A stretch of DNA of 64,000 bases from the NCBI RefSeq assembly GCF_026914265.1, contig NC_069125.1:68829046-68893045 (forward strand), in the 5' to 3' direction. The notes under the pieces are model-generated. The model did no database searches. It was not told the origin of the DNA and saw nothing but the letters and a program-made list of their open reading frames with translations. Each line of letters opens with the position of its first letter. Position 1 is the first letter of the stretch. Position numbers and translations under genes: made by a program. Shown here one piece after another: positions 51,075-63,359 of the stretch. The DNA comes from Mya arenaria (lineage: Eukaryota; Mollusca; Bivalvia; Myida; Myidae).

Positions 51075-52660
51075 GCTTTAACGTTTAAATTTAATATAGA
51101 CCTCCAAATAAAGAATTACAAATTTGTCATGTATACTGGATAATAATTTAAATTCAAACTTTTGTCATCAGCTTGAACCCCACATTCACTTTGTATACCA
51201 TCTATAAATCTATCATCGCTTTTTCTGTTATTATTCTATCAATTGTCGAACATCTGCAGTAAATACTATTGGTCTTAAGGTTTTATATTTCAACCCAAAT
51301 TGAATACAGCGTTAAATGAAGTTAACAAGTTCAAACGATGTATATATTTGGTAAATAGCGTTCGATGTCGACGTTAAACTTCCGACACAAAATGCTCAGG
51401 AAAAAAAAATCCGACAGCTAGATAACAGTTGTATGTACAAAATCATTACGATTAATAAATACACAGATCACGCCTACTAAACGCAAGCTCCACCACTTAT
51501 CGGTGGCGCAAAAAAATATGAACTGTCAACTGTTGCATCTGTGCGCTTTGTTTATTTGAACACTCGTGAGCATGACTCATGTTTCATAAGACATTTTATT
51601 AGAAGGACATATTCGGAGACGGTGGTACCGTGTAAGAACACTTTTACTACATGATGGCTACGGCTTCGTTTCATTATTGTGTGAACTGTGCCACCAGAAG
51701 CTCTTCTCCCGATTCAGACTTGTGTGTATTTTGAGATTTGCCAGTATTTTAACAACATTTCGGTGCATAGACACACCATAAGAACATTCTGGCTCATGCA
51801 AATAGAACTGTGATATATAGTTCTTACGAAAGTGCAAACCAAAACTATCAAAATCTTCTTAAAAAGGAAATATGCATTTATTTAAAGTGGTGTCGCTATT
51901 GCTCTAGTGATGGCACTGTTGAGTTGTGATGACGCTGTCGAGATTGATGATTTAAAGCTTTTGAACTGAATTCGAAATTATGCCACTTTTACAATGTATT
52001 GTTTTCCTTGTTTTGCCTGTCTGTTGCGGTTACAATAGGCCATGCGAAATACCTTAGCAAAAGTGAAAACAATCACGAAAACAGTAGCCTGTGACCGTTC
52101 AACTTCCCCTTTCATACCTCAAGTCCTCGAAGCGACTGGTGTGTCGGAATGTTTGGGGATAGGGCGTAATAACTGAAAACATCATGTTTCAAACCTATTT
52201 TAATAGTTTGCACTTAAATATACCATTTCATGAATTTCACAGAAAGCTATCCAATAAAATTTCAGTATCTAAAGAATTTTAGAATTTTATTTCAAAATTT
52301 CGTCGTGTTAGTGCCCCTCGTATGATCGCCGACTTAACTATAAACCAATCAAAACGATTTATTCATTTATTTTTTCTACATTATTCATCAAACTAAATAT
52401 TTGTTTGGTCAAAAAACCTAAGTCATTTGTCTTAACATCTAAGTCAAATCTGTCGAGGTTAAACAGCTATCGCCCAAAGAATGCATTTCAGTATGTTTGC
52501 TCTGTTCCGAAATTCGAACTAGTTGAACCCATTATAATACATATGCTGAATCTCTGATAGTGATGACTTCTTATGTATCAATGTTTCATTGTGTGGGTTT
52601 TGATGTTCCGTTTGCCATTTACCGTTTATTTCTTATGTCATTATCAACACGTTCGTAGAT
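51075..52660. repeat. Segmental duplication, copy 2
   Basis: Direct-orientation copy of 42800-44260. Here it is bounded on the left by satellite subfamily 1 and on the right by subfamily 2; copy 1 has no satellite at its edges. An insertion at about 52520-52590 (GAACCCATTATAATACATAT region) is absent from copy 1. Confidence 0.85.
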
Positions 52661-52664
52661 GGTA

Positions 52665-54525
52665 ACGACTATAGAGTCGGAAGTAATTTAAAGCCGACCT
52701 CATGTTTCACACAGGCCTTTAAGTCAAGGTGTTCACAACTATGTAGTCGGGTAGTATTTAAAGCTGACCTCATGTTTCACACAGGCCTTTAAGTCAAGGT
52801 GTTCACAACTATGTAGTCGGGTAGTATTTAAAGCTGACCTCATGTTTCACACAGGTCTTTAAGTCAAGGTGTTCACAACTATGTAGTCGGGTAGTATTTA
52901 AAGCTGACCTCATGTTTCACACTGGCCTTTAAGTCAAGGTGTTCACAACTATGTAGTCGGGTAGTATTTAAAGCTGACCTCATGTTTCACACAGGCCTTT
53001 AAGTCAAGGTGTTCACAACTATGTAGTCGGGTAGTATTTAAAGCTGACCTCATGTTTCACACAGGTCTTGAAGTCAAGGTGTTCACAACTATGTAGTCGG
53101 GTAGTATTTAAAGCTGACCTCATGTTTCACACAGGCCTTTAAGTCAAGGTGTTCACAACTATGTAGTCGGGTAGTATTTAAAGCTGACCTCATGTTTCAC
53201 ACAGGCCTTTAAGTCAAGGTGTTCACAACTATGTAGTCGGGTAGTATTTAAAGCTGACCTCATGTTTCACACTGGCCTTTAAGTCAAGGTGTTCACAACT
53301 ATGTAGTCGGGTAGTCTTTAAAGCTGACCTCATGTTTCACACTGGCCTTTAAGTCAAGGTGTTCACAACTATGTAGTCGGGTAGTATTTAAAGCTGACCT
53401 CATGTTTCACACAGGCCTTTAAGTCAAGGTGTTCACAACTATGTAGTCGGGTAGTATTTAAAGCTGACCTCATGTTTCACACAGGCCTTTAAGTCAAGGT
53501 GTTCACAACTATGTAGTCGGGTAGTATTTAAAGCTGACCTCATGTTTCACACAGGTCTTTAAGTCAAGGTGTTCACAACTATGTAGCCGGGTAGTATTTA
53601 AAAATGACCTCATGTTTCACACAGGCCTTTCAGTCAAGGTGTTCACAACTATGTAGTCGGGTAGTATTCAAAGCTGACCTCATGTTTCACATAGGCCTTT
53701 AATTCAAGGTGTTCACAACTATGTAGTCGGGTAGTTATCTAAAGCTGACCTCATGTTTCACACAGGCCTTTAAGTCTAGATGTTCACAATTATGTAGTCG
53801 GGTAGTATTTAAAGCTGACCTCATGTTTCACACAGGCCTTTAAGTCAAGGTGTTCACAACTATGTAGTCGGGTAGTATTTAAAGCTGACCTCATGTTTCA
53901 CACAGGCCTTTAAGTCAAGGTGTTCACAACTATGTAGTCGGGTAGTATTTAAAGCTGACCTCATGTTTCACACAGGCCTTTAAGTCAAGGTGTTCACAAC
54001 TATGTAGTCGGGTAGTATTTAAAGCTGACCTCATGTTTCACACAGGTCTTTAAGTCAAGGTGTTCACAACTATGTAGTCGGGTAGTATTTAAAGCTGACC
54101 TCATGTTTCACACAGGCCTTTAAGTCAAGGTGTTCACAACTATGTAGTCGGGTAGTCTTTAAAGCTGACCTCATGTTTCACACTGGCCTTTAAGTCAAGG
54201 TGTTCACAACTATGTAGTCGGGTAGTATTTAAAGCTGACCTCATGTTTCACACAGGCCTTTAAGTCAAGGTGTTCACAACTATGTAGTCGGGTAGTATTT
54301 AAAGCTGACCTCATGTTTCACACAGGCCTTTAAGTCAAGCTGTTCACAACTATGTAGTCGGGTAGTATTTAAAGCTGGCCTCATGTTTCACACAGGCCTT
54401 TAAGTCAAGGTGTTCACAACTATGTAGTCGGGTAGTATTTAAAGCTGGCCTCATGTTTCACACAGGCCTTTAAGTCAAGGTGTTCACAACTATGTAGTCG
54501 GGTAGTATTTAAAGCTGATCTCATT
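52665..54525. repeat. 70-bp satellite, subfamily 2
   Basis: The unit is 70 bp: AAAGCTGACCTCATGTTTCA, then CACAGGCCTTTAAGTCAAGG, then TGTTCACAACTATGTAGTCG, then GGTAGTATTT. About 26 copies, much more uniform than subfamily 1. Unit-by-unit comparison shows the same backbone as subfamily 1 (AAAGCTG, TTTCAC-CAGGCCT, AGTCAAG, TTCAC/GTCAC, ACTATG, AGTCG). The two are branches of one family with different homogenisation ages. Confidence 0.96.
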
Positions 54526-55389
54526 TTTAACCAAGGCACCGAGTTAATGTTATCACATCGATTGAATCGCGTAATAAACTCACTGATCGGATAGTATTGA
54601 TGTATGAAAAGTCAGAACGTTTATTCAAAATAAAAATAAACACAAAACTATAAAGGCTTTGGCAGTGAACTATGAATTAAACTTGTTCAAGGACTGAACA
54701 ATTATTATGCTTAAAAAGCGCGTATGGAATCTATTTTCTTATGGTGCGATAAACTACACTGATGCTCCATTTCGGTCAGAACCCAGATGTTCCAGAACAT
54801 CACCTCTTTCGGACACAAGTGAACGCTCCCATAGTAAAGTCACTGCTGTAAAACATTACGCTATGTGCAGGAATGATAACCGTCTGAATGACAATACGCG
54901 CATGCCTATGGGGAAAGAAGTAGCTTTTAGTTTCATGTAAGGTTTCAGTGTTTGTTTGTTTTTATATCTATCTACCCTCTGGCTTATCACCATTCTCGAA
55001 ACGTGTTGTTTTAGGACGATTGTAAGCGATGGTTGATACAACATGCAAATGCAGATACAACATGAACAGAAATTAAACATTTAGACTTTGTTAAGAAAAG
55101 GCATAGACCTAGACGAGGAAAATATACTTTATCAAGCTAATGACACACCATTTGCATCGTTACCGGAAAAAGCATACATAAAGTGTGACTGTTGATGTTT
55201 GAGCTAGTAAATAGGTGAACTATGCGACAAAATGTGTTGATAACCTTATATAGGATTGGGATTGAAATGTACGAATGGAAATGCATTAATTACTTAATAA
55301 CTTAAATATTTCTCATAAATGAATTTTCTTAAATTGTATATCAGTGTAAAATGCTGAATTCTTGAGATTGTCAACTAAAACAATAAACA
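54526..55389. other. Intergenic interval between satellites
   Basis: No gene recognised. A 77-codon plus frame (54707-54940) has no family features and overlaps an equally open minus frame. Confidence 0.5.
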
Positions 55390-56920
55390 AGAAACCGCAC
55401 ACTTCTTTAGAATGACAACTATTACAATAAACTAGGAACTGCACATTTCTTTAGAATGACAACTATTACAATAAGCTAGGAACTGCACATTTCTTTAGAA
55501 TGTCAACTATAACGATAGGCTAGGAACTGCACATTTCTTTAGAATGTCAACTATAACGATAGGCTAGGAACTGCACATTTCTTTAGAATGTCAACTATAA
55601 CGATAGGCTAGGAACTGCACATTTCTTTAGAATGTCAACTATAACAATAGGCTAGGAACTGCACATTTCTTTAGAATGTCAACTATAACAATAGGCTAGG
55701 AACTGCACATTTCTTTAGAATGTCAACTATAACAATAGGCTAGGAACTGCACATTTCTTTAGAATGTCAACATTTCTTTAGAATGTCAACTATAACAATA
55801 GGCTAGGAACTGCACATTTCTTTAGAATGTCAACTATAACAATAGGCTAGGAACTGCATATTTCTTTAGAATGTCAACTATAACAATAAGATAGGAACTG
55901 CATATTTCTTTAGAATGTCAACTATAACAATAAGATAGGAACTGCACATTTCTTTAGAATGTCAACTATAACAATAAGCTAGGAACTGCACATTTCTTTA
56001 CAATGTCAACTATAACAATAGGCTAGGAACTGTACATTTCTTTAGAATGTCAACTATAACAATAGGCTAGGAACTGTACATTTCTTTACAATGTCAACTA
56101 TAACAATAGGCTAGGAAGTGTACATTTCTTTAGAATTTCAACTATAACAATAAGCTAGGAACTGCACATTTTTTGAGAATGTCAACTATAACAATAGGCT
56201 AGGAACTGCACATTTCTTTAGAATGTCAACTATAACAATAGGCTAGGAACTGCACATTTCTTTAGAATGTCAACTATAACAATAAGATAGGAACTGCACA
56301 TTTCTTTAGAATGTCAACTATAACAATAAGATAGGAACTGCACATTTCTTTACAATGTCAACTATAACAATAAGATAGGAACTGCACATTTCTTTACAAT
56401 GTCAACTATTACAATAAGATAGGAACTGCACATTTCTTTACAATGTCAACTATAACAATAAGATAGGAACTGCACATTTCTTTACAATGTCAACTATAAC
56501 AATAAGATAGGAACTGCACATTTCTTTACAATGTCAACTATAACAATAGGCTAGGAACTGCACATTTCTTTAGAATGTCAACTATAACAATAAGATAGGA
56601 ACTGCACATTTCTTTAGAATGTCAACTATAACAATAAGATAGGAACTGCACATTTCTTTAGAATGTCAACTATAACAATAAGCTAGGAACTGCACATTTC
56701 TTTAGAATGTCAACTGTAACAATAGGCTAGGAACTGCACATTTCTTTAGAATGTCAACTATTACAATAAGATAGGAACTGCACATTTCTTTAGAATGTCA
56801 ACTATTACAATAAGATAGGAACTGCACATTTCTTTAGAATGTCAACTATAACAATAAGATAGGAACGGCACATTTCTTTAGAATGTCAACTATAACAATA
56901 AGATAAATAATGTACAATCC
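55390..56920. repeat. 44-bp minisatellite array, ~34 copies
   Basis: The unit is 44 bp: AACTATAACAATAAGATAGG, then AACTGCACATTTCTTTAGAA, then TGTC. Variants: GGCTAGG/AAGATAGG, TAGAATG/TACAATG, AACGATA near the left. One truncated unit occurs at about 55757-55790. The array ends in decayed copies by 57060. It lies about 350 bp past the stop codon of IL-17-like gene B. Confidence 0.95.
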
Positions 56921-57275
56921 TTTAGAATTTCAATTATTACAATAAGCTAGACACTGCAAAAATCTTGAGATTGTCAACTTTGAACTGTAGAGTTCTTGAG
57001 ATTTCAACTATTACAATAAGCTAGGAATCGCACATTTCTTAAGAAAGCAATTGATTACAGTACACAAATAACGGCACAATTTTTTAGATTTCTGAACTAT
57101 TACAATACCTTCCTACGTTATTATTTCAATAGCACCAAAGGCATATCGGTTGGTCGTAATTTCAATGACAATTTTCCATTGCTTTGACATAACAAAAGGA
57201 ATTAATTCATTTTTCAGCTTATCTTATTAATCTGTAAACTAAACGAAGCTATTAATACAAAATATTCTGCATCCA

Positions 57276-58189
57276 TTATTCCTTATCGGTGTATACACAT
57301 GAGCAACTCGTTGCAATATTTTCAGTGTCAAGGTCATACATAAATTCGCCACTTTGATCATCACACTTCTTTCTTATAACAACAGTGGGGGCAAAACTCG
57401 GTTTACAGTGTCCTGTGGTTGTTTGCTCATTTCTACGATCATCATCTTTCTGTCTTTTGACCGGCACACGGCTAACACATTGGTCACACATGCACTGAGC
57501 CTCAAACATATCCACGGGGAACCTGTTTATGTTGTGATTCCGCTTGTACACCCACGGACAGAAGGCAATTTCGCTCTGTCTCGGAGATATGTCCCGTGAC
57601 CCAATTTTATCAGCGTATTTCAGTCTATTGCGCATCTTTTGAGCGGTAAAGAGGCCATTAATGCACAAACGTTTGATTGAATCAATATCGGGATTGTCTG
57701 GTTGTAAATTCGAGACAACATCGCGGTCAAGAATTGGAAACGTTGCGTTGAACAATGGGTTTACGGCGTCTGAATACATTTTGAGAATAAGCTCCGACAT
57801 TATGGCCATCACATCTGCTGGTTCCTTGCAGTTATCTTCAATGTCATGTGACTGTTCTAATACTGAATGGATAGTTTCTTTGCTGGTGGGTCGTCTTTCA
57901 TTTTGCTGATGTATCCGCGCTAATGCAGCTTCCACACTAAGATGGTAGGAAGATGTCGCTAATGGAAGTGATATTCCTACAACCTGGAAAACATTGACGG
58001 AATATTATTACTTGCCTTAAAAAAGGTGTATTTATTTATTTCTTATTAAACTACTCTCTTTTTAAAGGTTTAAAACATATCAGACACACTATTAATAATG
58101 TATATCGTAATAATATCACTTGATAAAGTTAGAAAAAAAATATATATAACAGAATACAAAATATTTACCAGCAATACAGTTATATCCAT
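57276..58189 (-). CDS. IL-17-like cytokine B
   Basis: Exons 58189-58169 (MDITVLL) and 57983-57276 are separated by a 185-bp phase-0 intron. The product is 242 residues, the longest of the three. The joined N-terminus (MDITVLLVVGISLPLATS) is a signal peptide. A long helical-looking N-terminal region (about residues 25-145) precedes the cystine-knot domain: CPWVYKRNHNINRFP from C149, C171, C173 and C176 (CMCDQC), C200, C214, and C234/C236 in SCSCVY. A 24-residue step separates C176 and C200, including a basic/acidic run (KRQKDDDRR); this is the main insertion relative to the other two genes. The family role is secreted immune signalling. The usual Gly before the first Cys of the last pair is Ser (ATSCSC). 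Confidence 0.9.
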
Positions 58190-61100
58190 TTCACGATAAG
58201 AAATCAGCTTAAATGATCAGTTGAATTAAACTTATACGAAAGCTTACCAAATTGGTATTTATAGGAATGCCCAGTGTCATCAGTGCCAATAAAAAATGTT
58301 TTTATTTGTAAGTTTCGCAAACGTACTTCCACTGACCTTGTCTATACAATCTCCCAATTGACGAAATAGCTGTCACAAAATCCCGGTAATGTGACTGGAT
58401 CAGATATGATTCTTCACTGAATATGAGTTTTATAATACTATTATTAATGATAGCAATTAAGCTAACAATTTCGAAAATTAAGGAAAGGAACAAGTTAGTA
58501 ATTAAATTGTCATAAAACGTTTTAGTCTTTGGTGAATATTTTGATTGATCTTCTTCCCTTATATATTTCATGGTCGAACACAGTATCTATTATCCAAATA
58601 TTGAGGGGAGGTCGTTATTTTGTAATGTAAGCGACTGTCCTCATTTGCGTTGTTGTATCGTTGACGTATGTTAAATTGATAAAAGAAATTGGTCGGAATT
58701 CAAACGAGCAATATTAAAGCCGCATCGGTCTAATTAGTCTTTTTTCTTGGAACGTGTTTGTCAAAAGAGAACACTTACGTTATATGATAACGTTTCAACC
58801 ACCGTCGCTTTCGTGTTACGCACATATTAAAACCTGCAAAAGTTGTTCGACGACGACCAGTACTGCACAAATACGTTCGTTTGGCCGGTTATTTTCCACA
58901 ATACCAGTTTAAAGGCAATTATTCATTAGAAACAATCTAATTCAGCTTCGTTGGTGGCCTTTTTCAACCCCGATTAAGAACAGTTCACTATAACACGACA
59001 GTTATGCATTTTAACAGTCTTAGCATGCAGTAGATTTGGACTCTGATAAAGCTGCACATACGCATTTGACACAGGTTTTGAATTGCTGTTGAGATTTTCC
59101 AGCCGATAGACTTCGAAAGGGTACAAGCAATTCATGAGGCTATTAAATATTTTAATCGCAGACAAACCATAGCTCATTTAATGTGTTGTAAATCATATGA
59201 TAGTCTTAATGGCACTGGAACATTTCAGATATGGGAAGCGGAAGTTTTTAAATGCATTACCTCAACAAAAACACATTTTCTAATGGAATATTTCGTATAA
59301 GTTCAATATGGATTGAAATAGCACCAATGTTGTAATCGTTAATGGATATCTAGCCCGGAATTGACATAACTGGGTTTTCCCATGCCGGTACAAATAAAAG
59401 GTGAATTTTGAGCTTTTGAAATTCATGTAACAGTCCAATGACTCTATTGTTTCCGAAGTATCGTCAAAACATATCTAATAATTGTTTTTAATGCAAAACG
59501 TTTTAAAGATATTTACTAAATATATACCCTGAGTTACATTAAAAACGCAAAACTCGAAACATGATTTTTAATAAACGAAGTATTATTCAGCTCCGTAAAT
59601 TCTTGGCCTGAAAAATCATACTCAGTGCATTAAATTAAATTTGTAAATATTGCGTTTTAATGTCTCGGTGTAGAGGGTAGACCCGGTGGCAACTCCACGG
59701 CAGCGAATTGTTGGTTTGATTGACCATTTTGGGCAAAAGTCGCCTTCTACTGGTTGTTACGTATGTTATAGAGATACAACATGTCTATCCGTAGAGTCCA
59801 GAGTGTTTAATTTGAATGGTCAAAGCAGCGCCAACTTCGGGCGTTATCCGATAATGTTGTAAGATATTGAAAACCATTTAGGTCAAAAGTCGCCTTCTAG
59901 TCGATGTTATGTTTGTTGTATATGTACAACATGTCTATCCATATTTCAGGGTTACCACCAGCAGAAACACGATGGAAATCGCTTGGAATGAAATCTTGTT
60001 TTAGTACATATCCAAACATGTGTATAAGCGAAACTAAAGTAACACAACCATATACTAGTATGCACAATTTGTTACAAACACAGCTGTTTAATAAATTTTG
60101 TTATTACTCATATTAATATAAATTCTTAATTTCTTTAAATTCGTATAGCATTATTTGATCAAAAGAATAAACCGCATACAAAAAAGGTTTTACCAGGAAC
60201 ATTTTTGACAGTACAACTAGTTCAACACAAAAGGGCATCATGATGTTGTTTTTGTCTTTTGTATGACAAATGTATAACTTTATTGCTGTGTACAAGATGT
60301 AAATCAACTTTGTTTCAATGTTCACTTGCAATTGAATTCATTGTTTGCGTACAAGGGCAGTTCAACTAAGTTGTTAAATGACTTATAACAAATAAATCGA
60401 ACGTGATGTTGGGTAAAGCGGCTATGTTGCTGCATGCGAACACAATAAACACACACAGTGACGTTGCTCTCATTTTTTTCTTATTTTTAGGGAGTTCCTC
60501 ATAGAGGTCACGTTGACAACATGATTTGTTTCGTTTTCAAAACGTGTTGAACTTGAGCAGTTATATTAGTTTGTTTGAGTAAACATTAATTGACTTGTCC
60601 TCAAGCACGGATTCTTTCTCGCTTATATAATCACATGTGTGCATAAAGTAGTTGACAGATTAGTGACTTATTTCCCGGTACTTTGGAACCATTTTATAAG
60701 ACATCGTGATTTCCAGAAGAAGAACAAAGATTTGTTTCTTGGGAATAGAATACATATACTAGTATATCTTAAGCCGGTGCTGGGGGGGGGGGGGCGTTGG
60801 CAGTGTTGCAGCTACAACTGAGGTCAATGCAGTCTCAATCAAACCGAGACTTCTATTTTCTTTCTTTGGATAAACGTTTTGGATTTCTGAAAATCAATCG
60901 TCCATGATGTAAACATGCAATTACAAAATTACAGTATATCAAGTACATAGTTTATGATTCGTTTGCAGTTCCTTTTCATGTCCAATGGTGCACATATGCT
61001 TTGTATGCGTTTGTCTGCACTTTTTATTAACTGTCTTTGAATATTTCAACTTAATTTCAAGTAATTTACATATCATATAGGAAGTTCAGTATTGCATTCG

Positions 61101-61833
61101 AGCACTTTGCAGTATCATTTTTGTTTATTTATGCAGATGGTAAATATTGACCATTACCGGACAGACTACTCTTCACGGTATTTGGAAATGCCCTGTTTAT
61201 GGCGCAATTTATTTTTATCCCGATGATGTAATGTTATGTAATGTAATGTAACTTTTATGTACTTTTATTGTAAAGTTTAATTCATTACATGCAACCTTGA
61301 ATATTCGATTAGTATTACTGTTAGATTATAATCTACTTATATGGTGTTAATTTGCTGTTAGTGAGCAAAAGACTGATTATATTAGATATAATTATAATTG
61401 ATCCCCGTTTCAATATCATAACAGATTAAACATCTATGCTTCCTTGTATGAAAACGATTTGACAGAGATAAAGCAATATCTTTTCTCCAATAGCAAACTC
61501 AATCTAAAGCAATTGTAAGTGTTTAATCACAGCTTGCCCTCCAGCTGATATGGTATTTATTTATTTAGTTATCACGGGCTTCGCCAATAGCCGAAGGCGG
61601 ACCGTTATGAAGTTTAGAAGGAGGTTATTTTCTGCCAGTCAAGTTCCCCAAGATGAACATGTTTGGGTCGGAAGTGGTGGAAGAGGAAAGCACCTTTCTA
61701 ACACATACACATCATTTGCAATGCAATGCTCTATATAATAGAGGTTTCTTAAACTGACTGTTTTATTACAAAGGTATCCAGCAAATGATATTACAAGAAC
61801 TTTTACTTATTTCAAATCTTACAATTTACCATA
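58190..61833. other. Shared upstream interval between IL-17-like genes B (-) and C (+)
   Basis: The two genes are divergent, so this 3.6-kb interval holds both promoters. It contains the 59355-59430 repeat with a Rel/kappaB-like core and an imperfect ~60-bp duplication at 59735-59800 and 59880-59940. It also has a G run at 60782-60793. No further gene was recognised. Confidence 0.5.
59355..59430. promoter_or_regulatory. Short repeat with Rel/kappaB-like core upstream of gene B, copy 2
   Basis: GGGTTTTCCC at 59372-59381 fits the Dorsal/Rel pattern GGGWWWWCCM. It lies about 1.2 kb upstream of IL-17-like gene B, inside a 75-bp segment also found at 45590-45665. Sequence match only; function is inference. 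Confidence 0.35.
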
Positions 61834-62517
61834 ATGCAATTTTCAATTTTGGTAAGTAAGTATGTGTTTGTAATTTGTCGAAATTATTTTGGTAGACGTT
61901 AAATTAATACTGGAACCAACTTACTTTATTGATTTCATTGATGGCAAAATACCAAACTAGTTATTTCTGTCTTACAGGTGGTTGTCGCTGCTGCAGTGGC
62001 TGCTGTTTACGGAAGTAATAGACACGGGTGTAAAGTTCCGTCCAACGAAAAAGAATTGAAAAGTAAAATTTCAAAGCAGATCTTCAGAGATTATTTGTTA
62101 GGACGTCCTACATTCAACGCTATACCTGAATATCGACAGAATGTAATGGACGAATTGGAGATTTCTAAAAAGAAGACGAATTACAGAGACGATGGTATTA
62201 ACTTCATAACAAAGTTGGTAGGAGAATCGAAGTGCCAAAAGGCGGCTAGAAGCATGAAGAGGGCTTGTCCGCACTATTTTGTTCTGGATTATGATGAAAA
62301 TCGGGAGCCTGCATACATTGCAAAAGCAAGCTGTTCTTGCACTAGATGCAGAAGTTACCCACTGTTTGAAGGAATAAAGGCATCAAGATGTGAGCCAGTC
62401 ATCAACTACATACCTGTCATACGGAGAGTGTGCCACACGAAAGTTAGTGAATATTACCGCTATATTCGTGATTTGGAGCCCGTTCCGGTTGGATGCACAT
62501 GCAGCATGCCCTCGTAA
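61834..62517 (+). CDS. IL-17-like cytokine C
   Basis: Exons 61834-61851 (MQFSIL) and 61978-62517 are separated by a 126-bp phase-0 intron. The product is 185 residues. The joined signal peptide is MQFSILVVVAAAVAAVYGS. The cystine-knot domain begins RACPHYFVLDYDENREP at C103, then C125, C127 and C130 (CSCTRC), C144, C158, and C179/C181 in PVGCTCSMPS, the closest of the three to the classic IL-17 ending VGCTC. It is divergent to gene B. An AATAAA follows about 400 nt after the stop. Presumed secreted cytokine acting through IL-17 receptors. Confidence 0.91.
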
Positions 62518-63326
62518 CAAAGGCAATATGACTGCATAAGACATCAACTTGTGTTCGCTTTATAAGGATACTCATTTATGAACTGCTGTAAAAGCTTATT
62601 ATCTGCCTTGTGATATACATATTTCTTACCGTTTACATTATTTGTTGAGCTTTTTATTAGGAATTAGAGACTGAGATTTTAAATTTATTTTAAACTAGAA
62701 TGCTTTTATTTTAACACATATAGGGCTGACCTGTGTACGTGATTTGTTAACGTTTAGATACGTTCAAAGGAACATTATACCATGGCTGATTTAAAGCATA
62801 TAAATTTCAGCTCATTTTCCTTTTTTATATAAAGCAATTGATATGCATTAAGATCGCTGCAATTCATTTTATTATGATCATATCGAATTAATGTAAATGT
62901 ATTTGAATTTTTTGTCCTAGAATAAATTTTTTGGTTCTTTTAAAAAAAATGTTCTTTAAGAAATTTTGCTTATATTTAAATAGATGCTCAATTTCAATCA
63001 ACTGTCTTATAAAACATTCGCAGAGTTACCATATATTTTTCCAAATTCTTTCGATGAAAAGTAGAGGTACGTCTGAATAACCATTACGGTAGTGTCGCCA
63101 AATGATCGTACATAAGTCTTCTGTCCTTCAAATAAGGATATTAAGAGGACATATACGTTTTAAAGTGATGACAAATCAGTGTCTGTATAGTTTTATCCGT
63201 CGCATTTCTAGTCATATAGTTGTGTGGATCAATATACATTTACTTCAGCATTTTATTTTATTTTACATGTTAACGTTTATATGCATTTCCTGTGTTATTT
63301 ACTAATGTCTCATTTAAGTGTGCAAT

Positions 63327-63359
<33 letters not shown>

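Noticed and set aside
54707-54940. 77-codon plus-strand frame between satellites
   Set aside because: No signal peptide, domain or splice context, and the opposite strand is also open.
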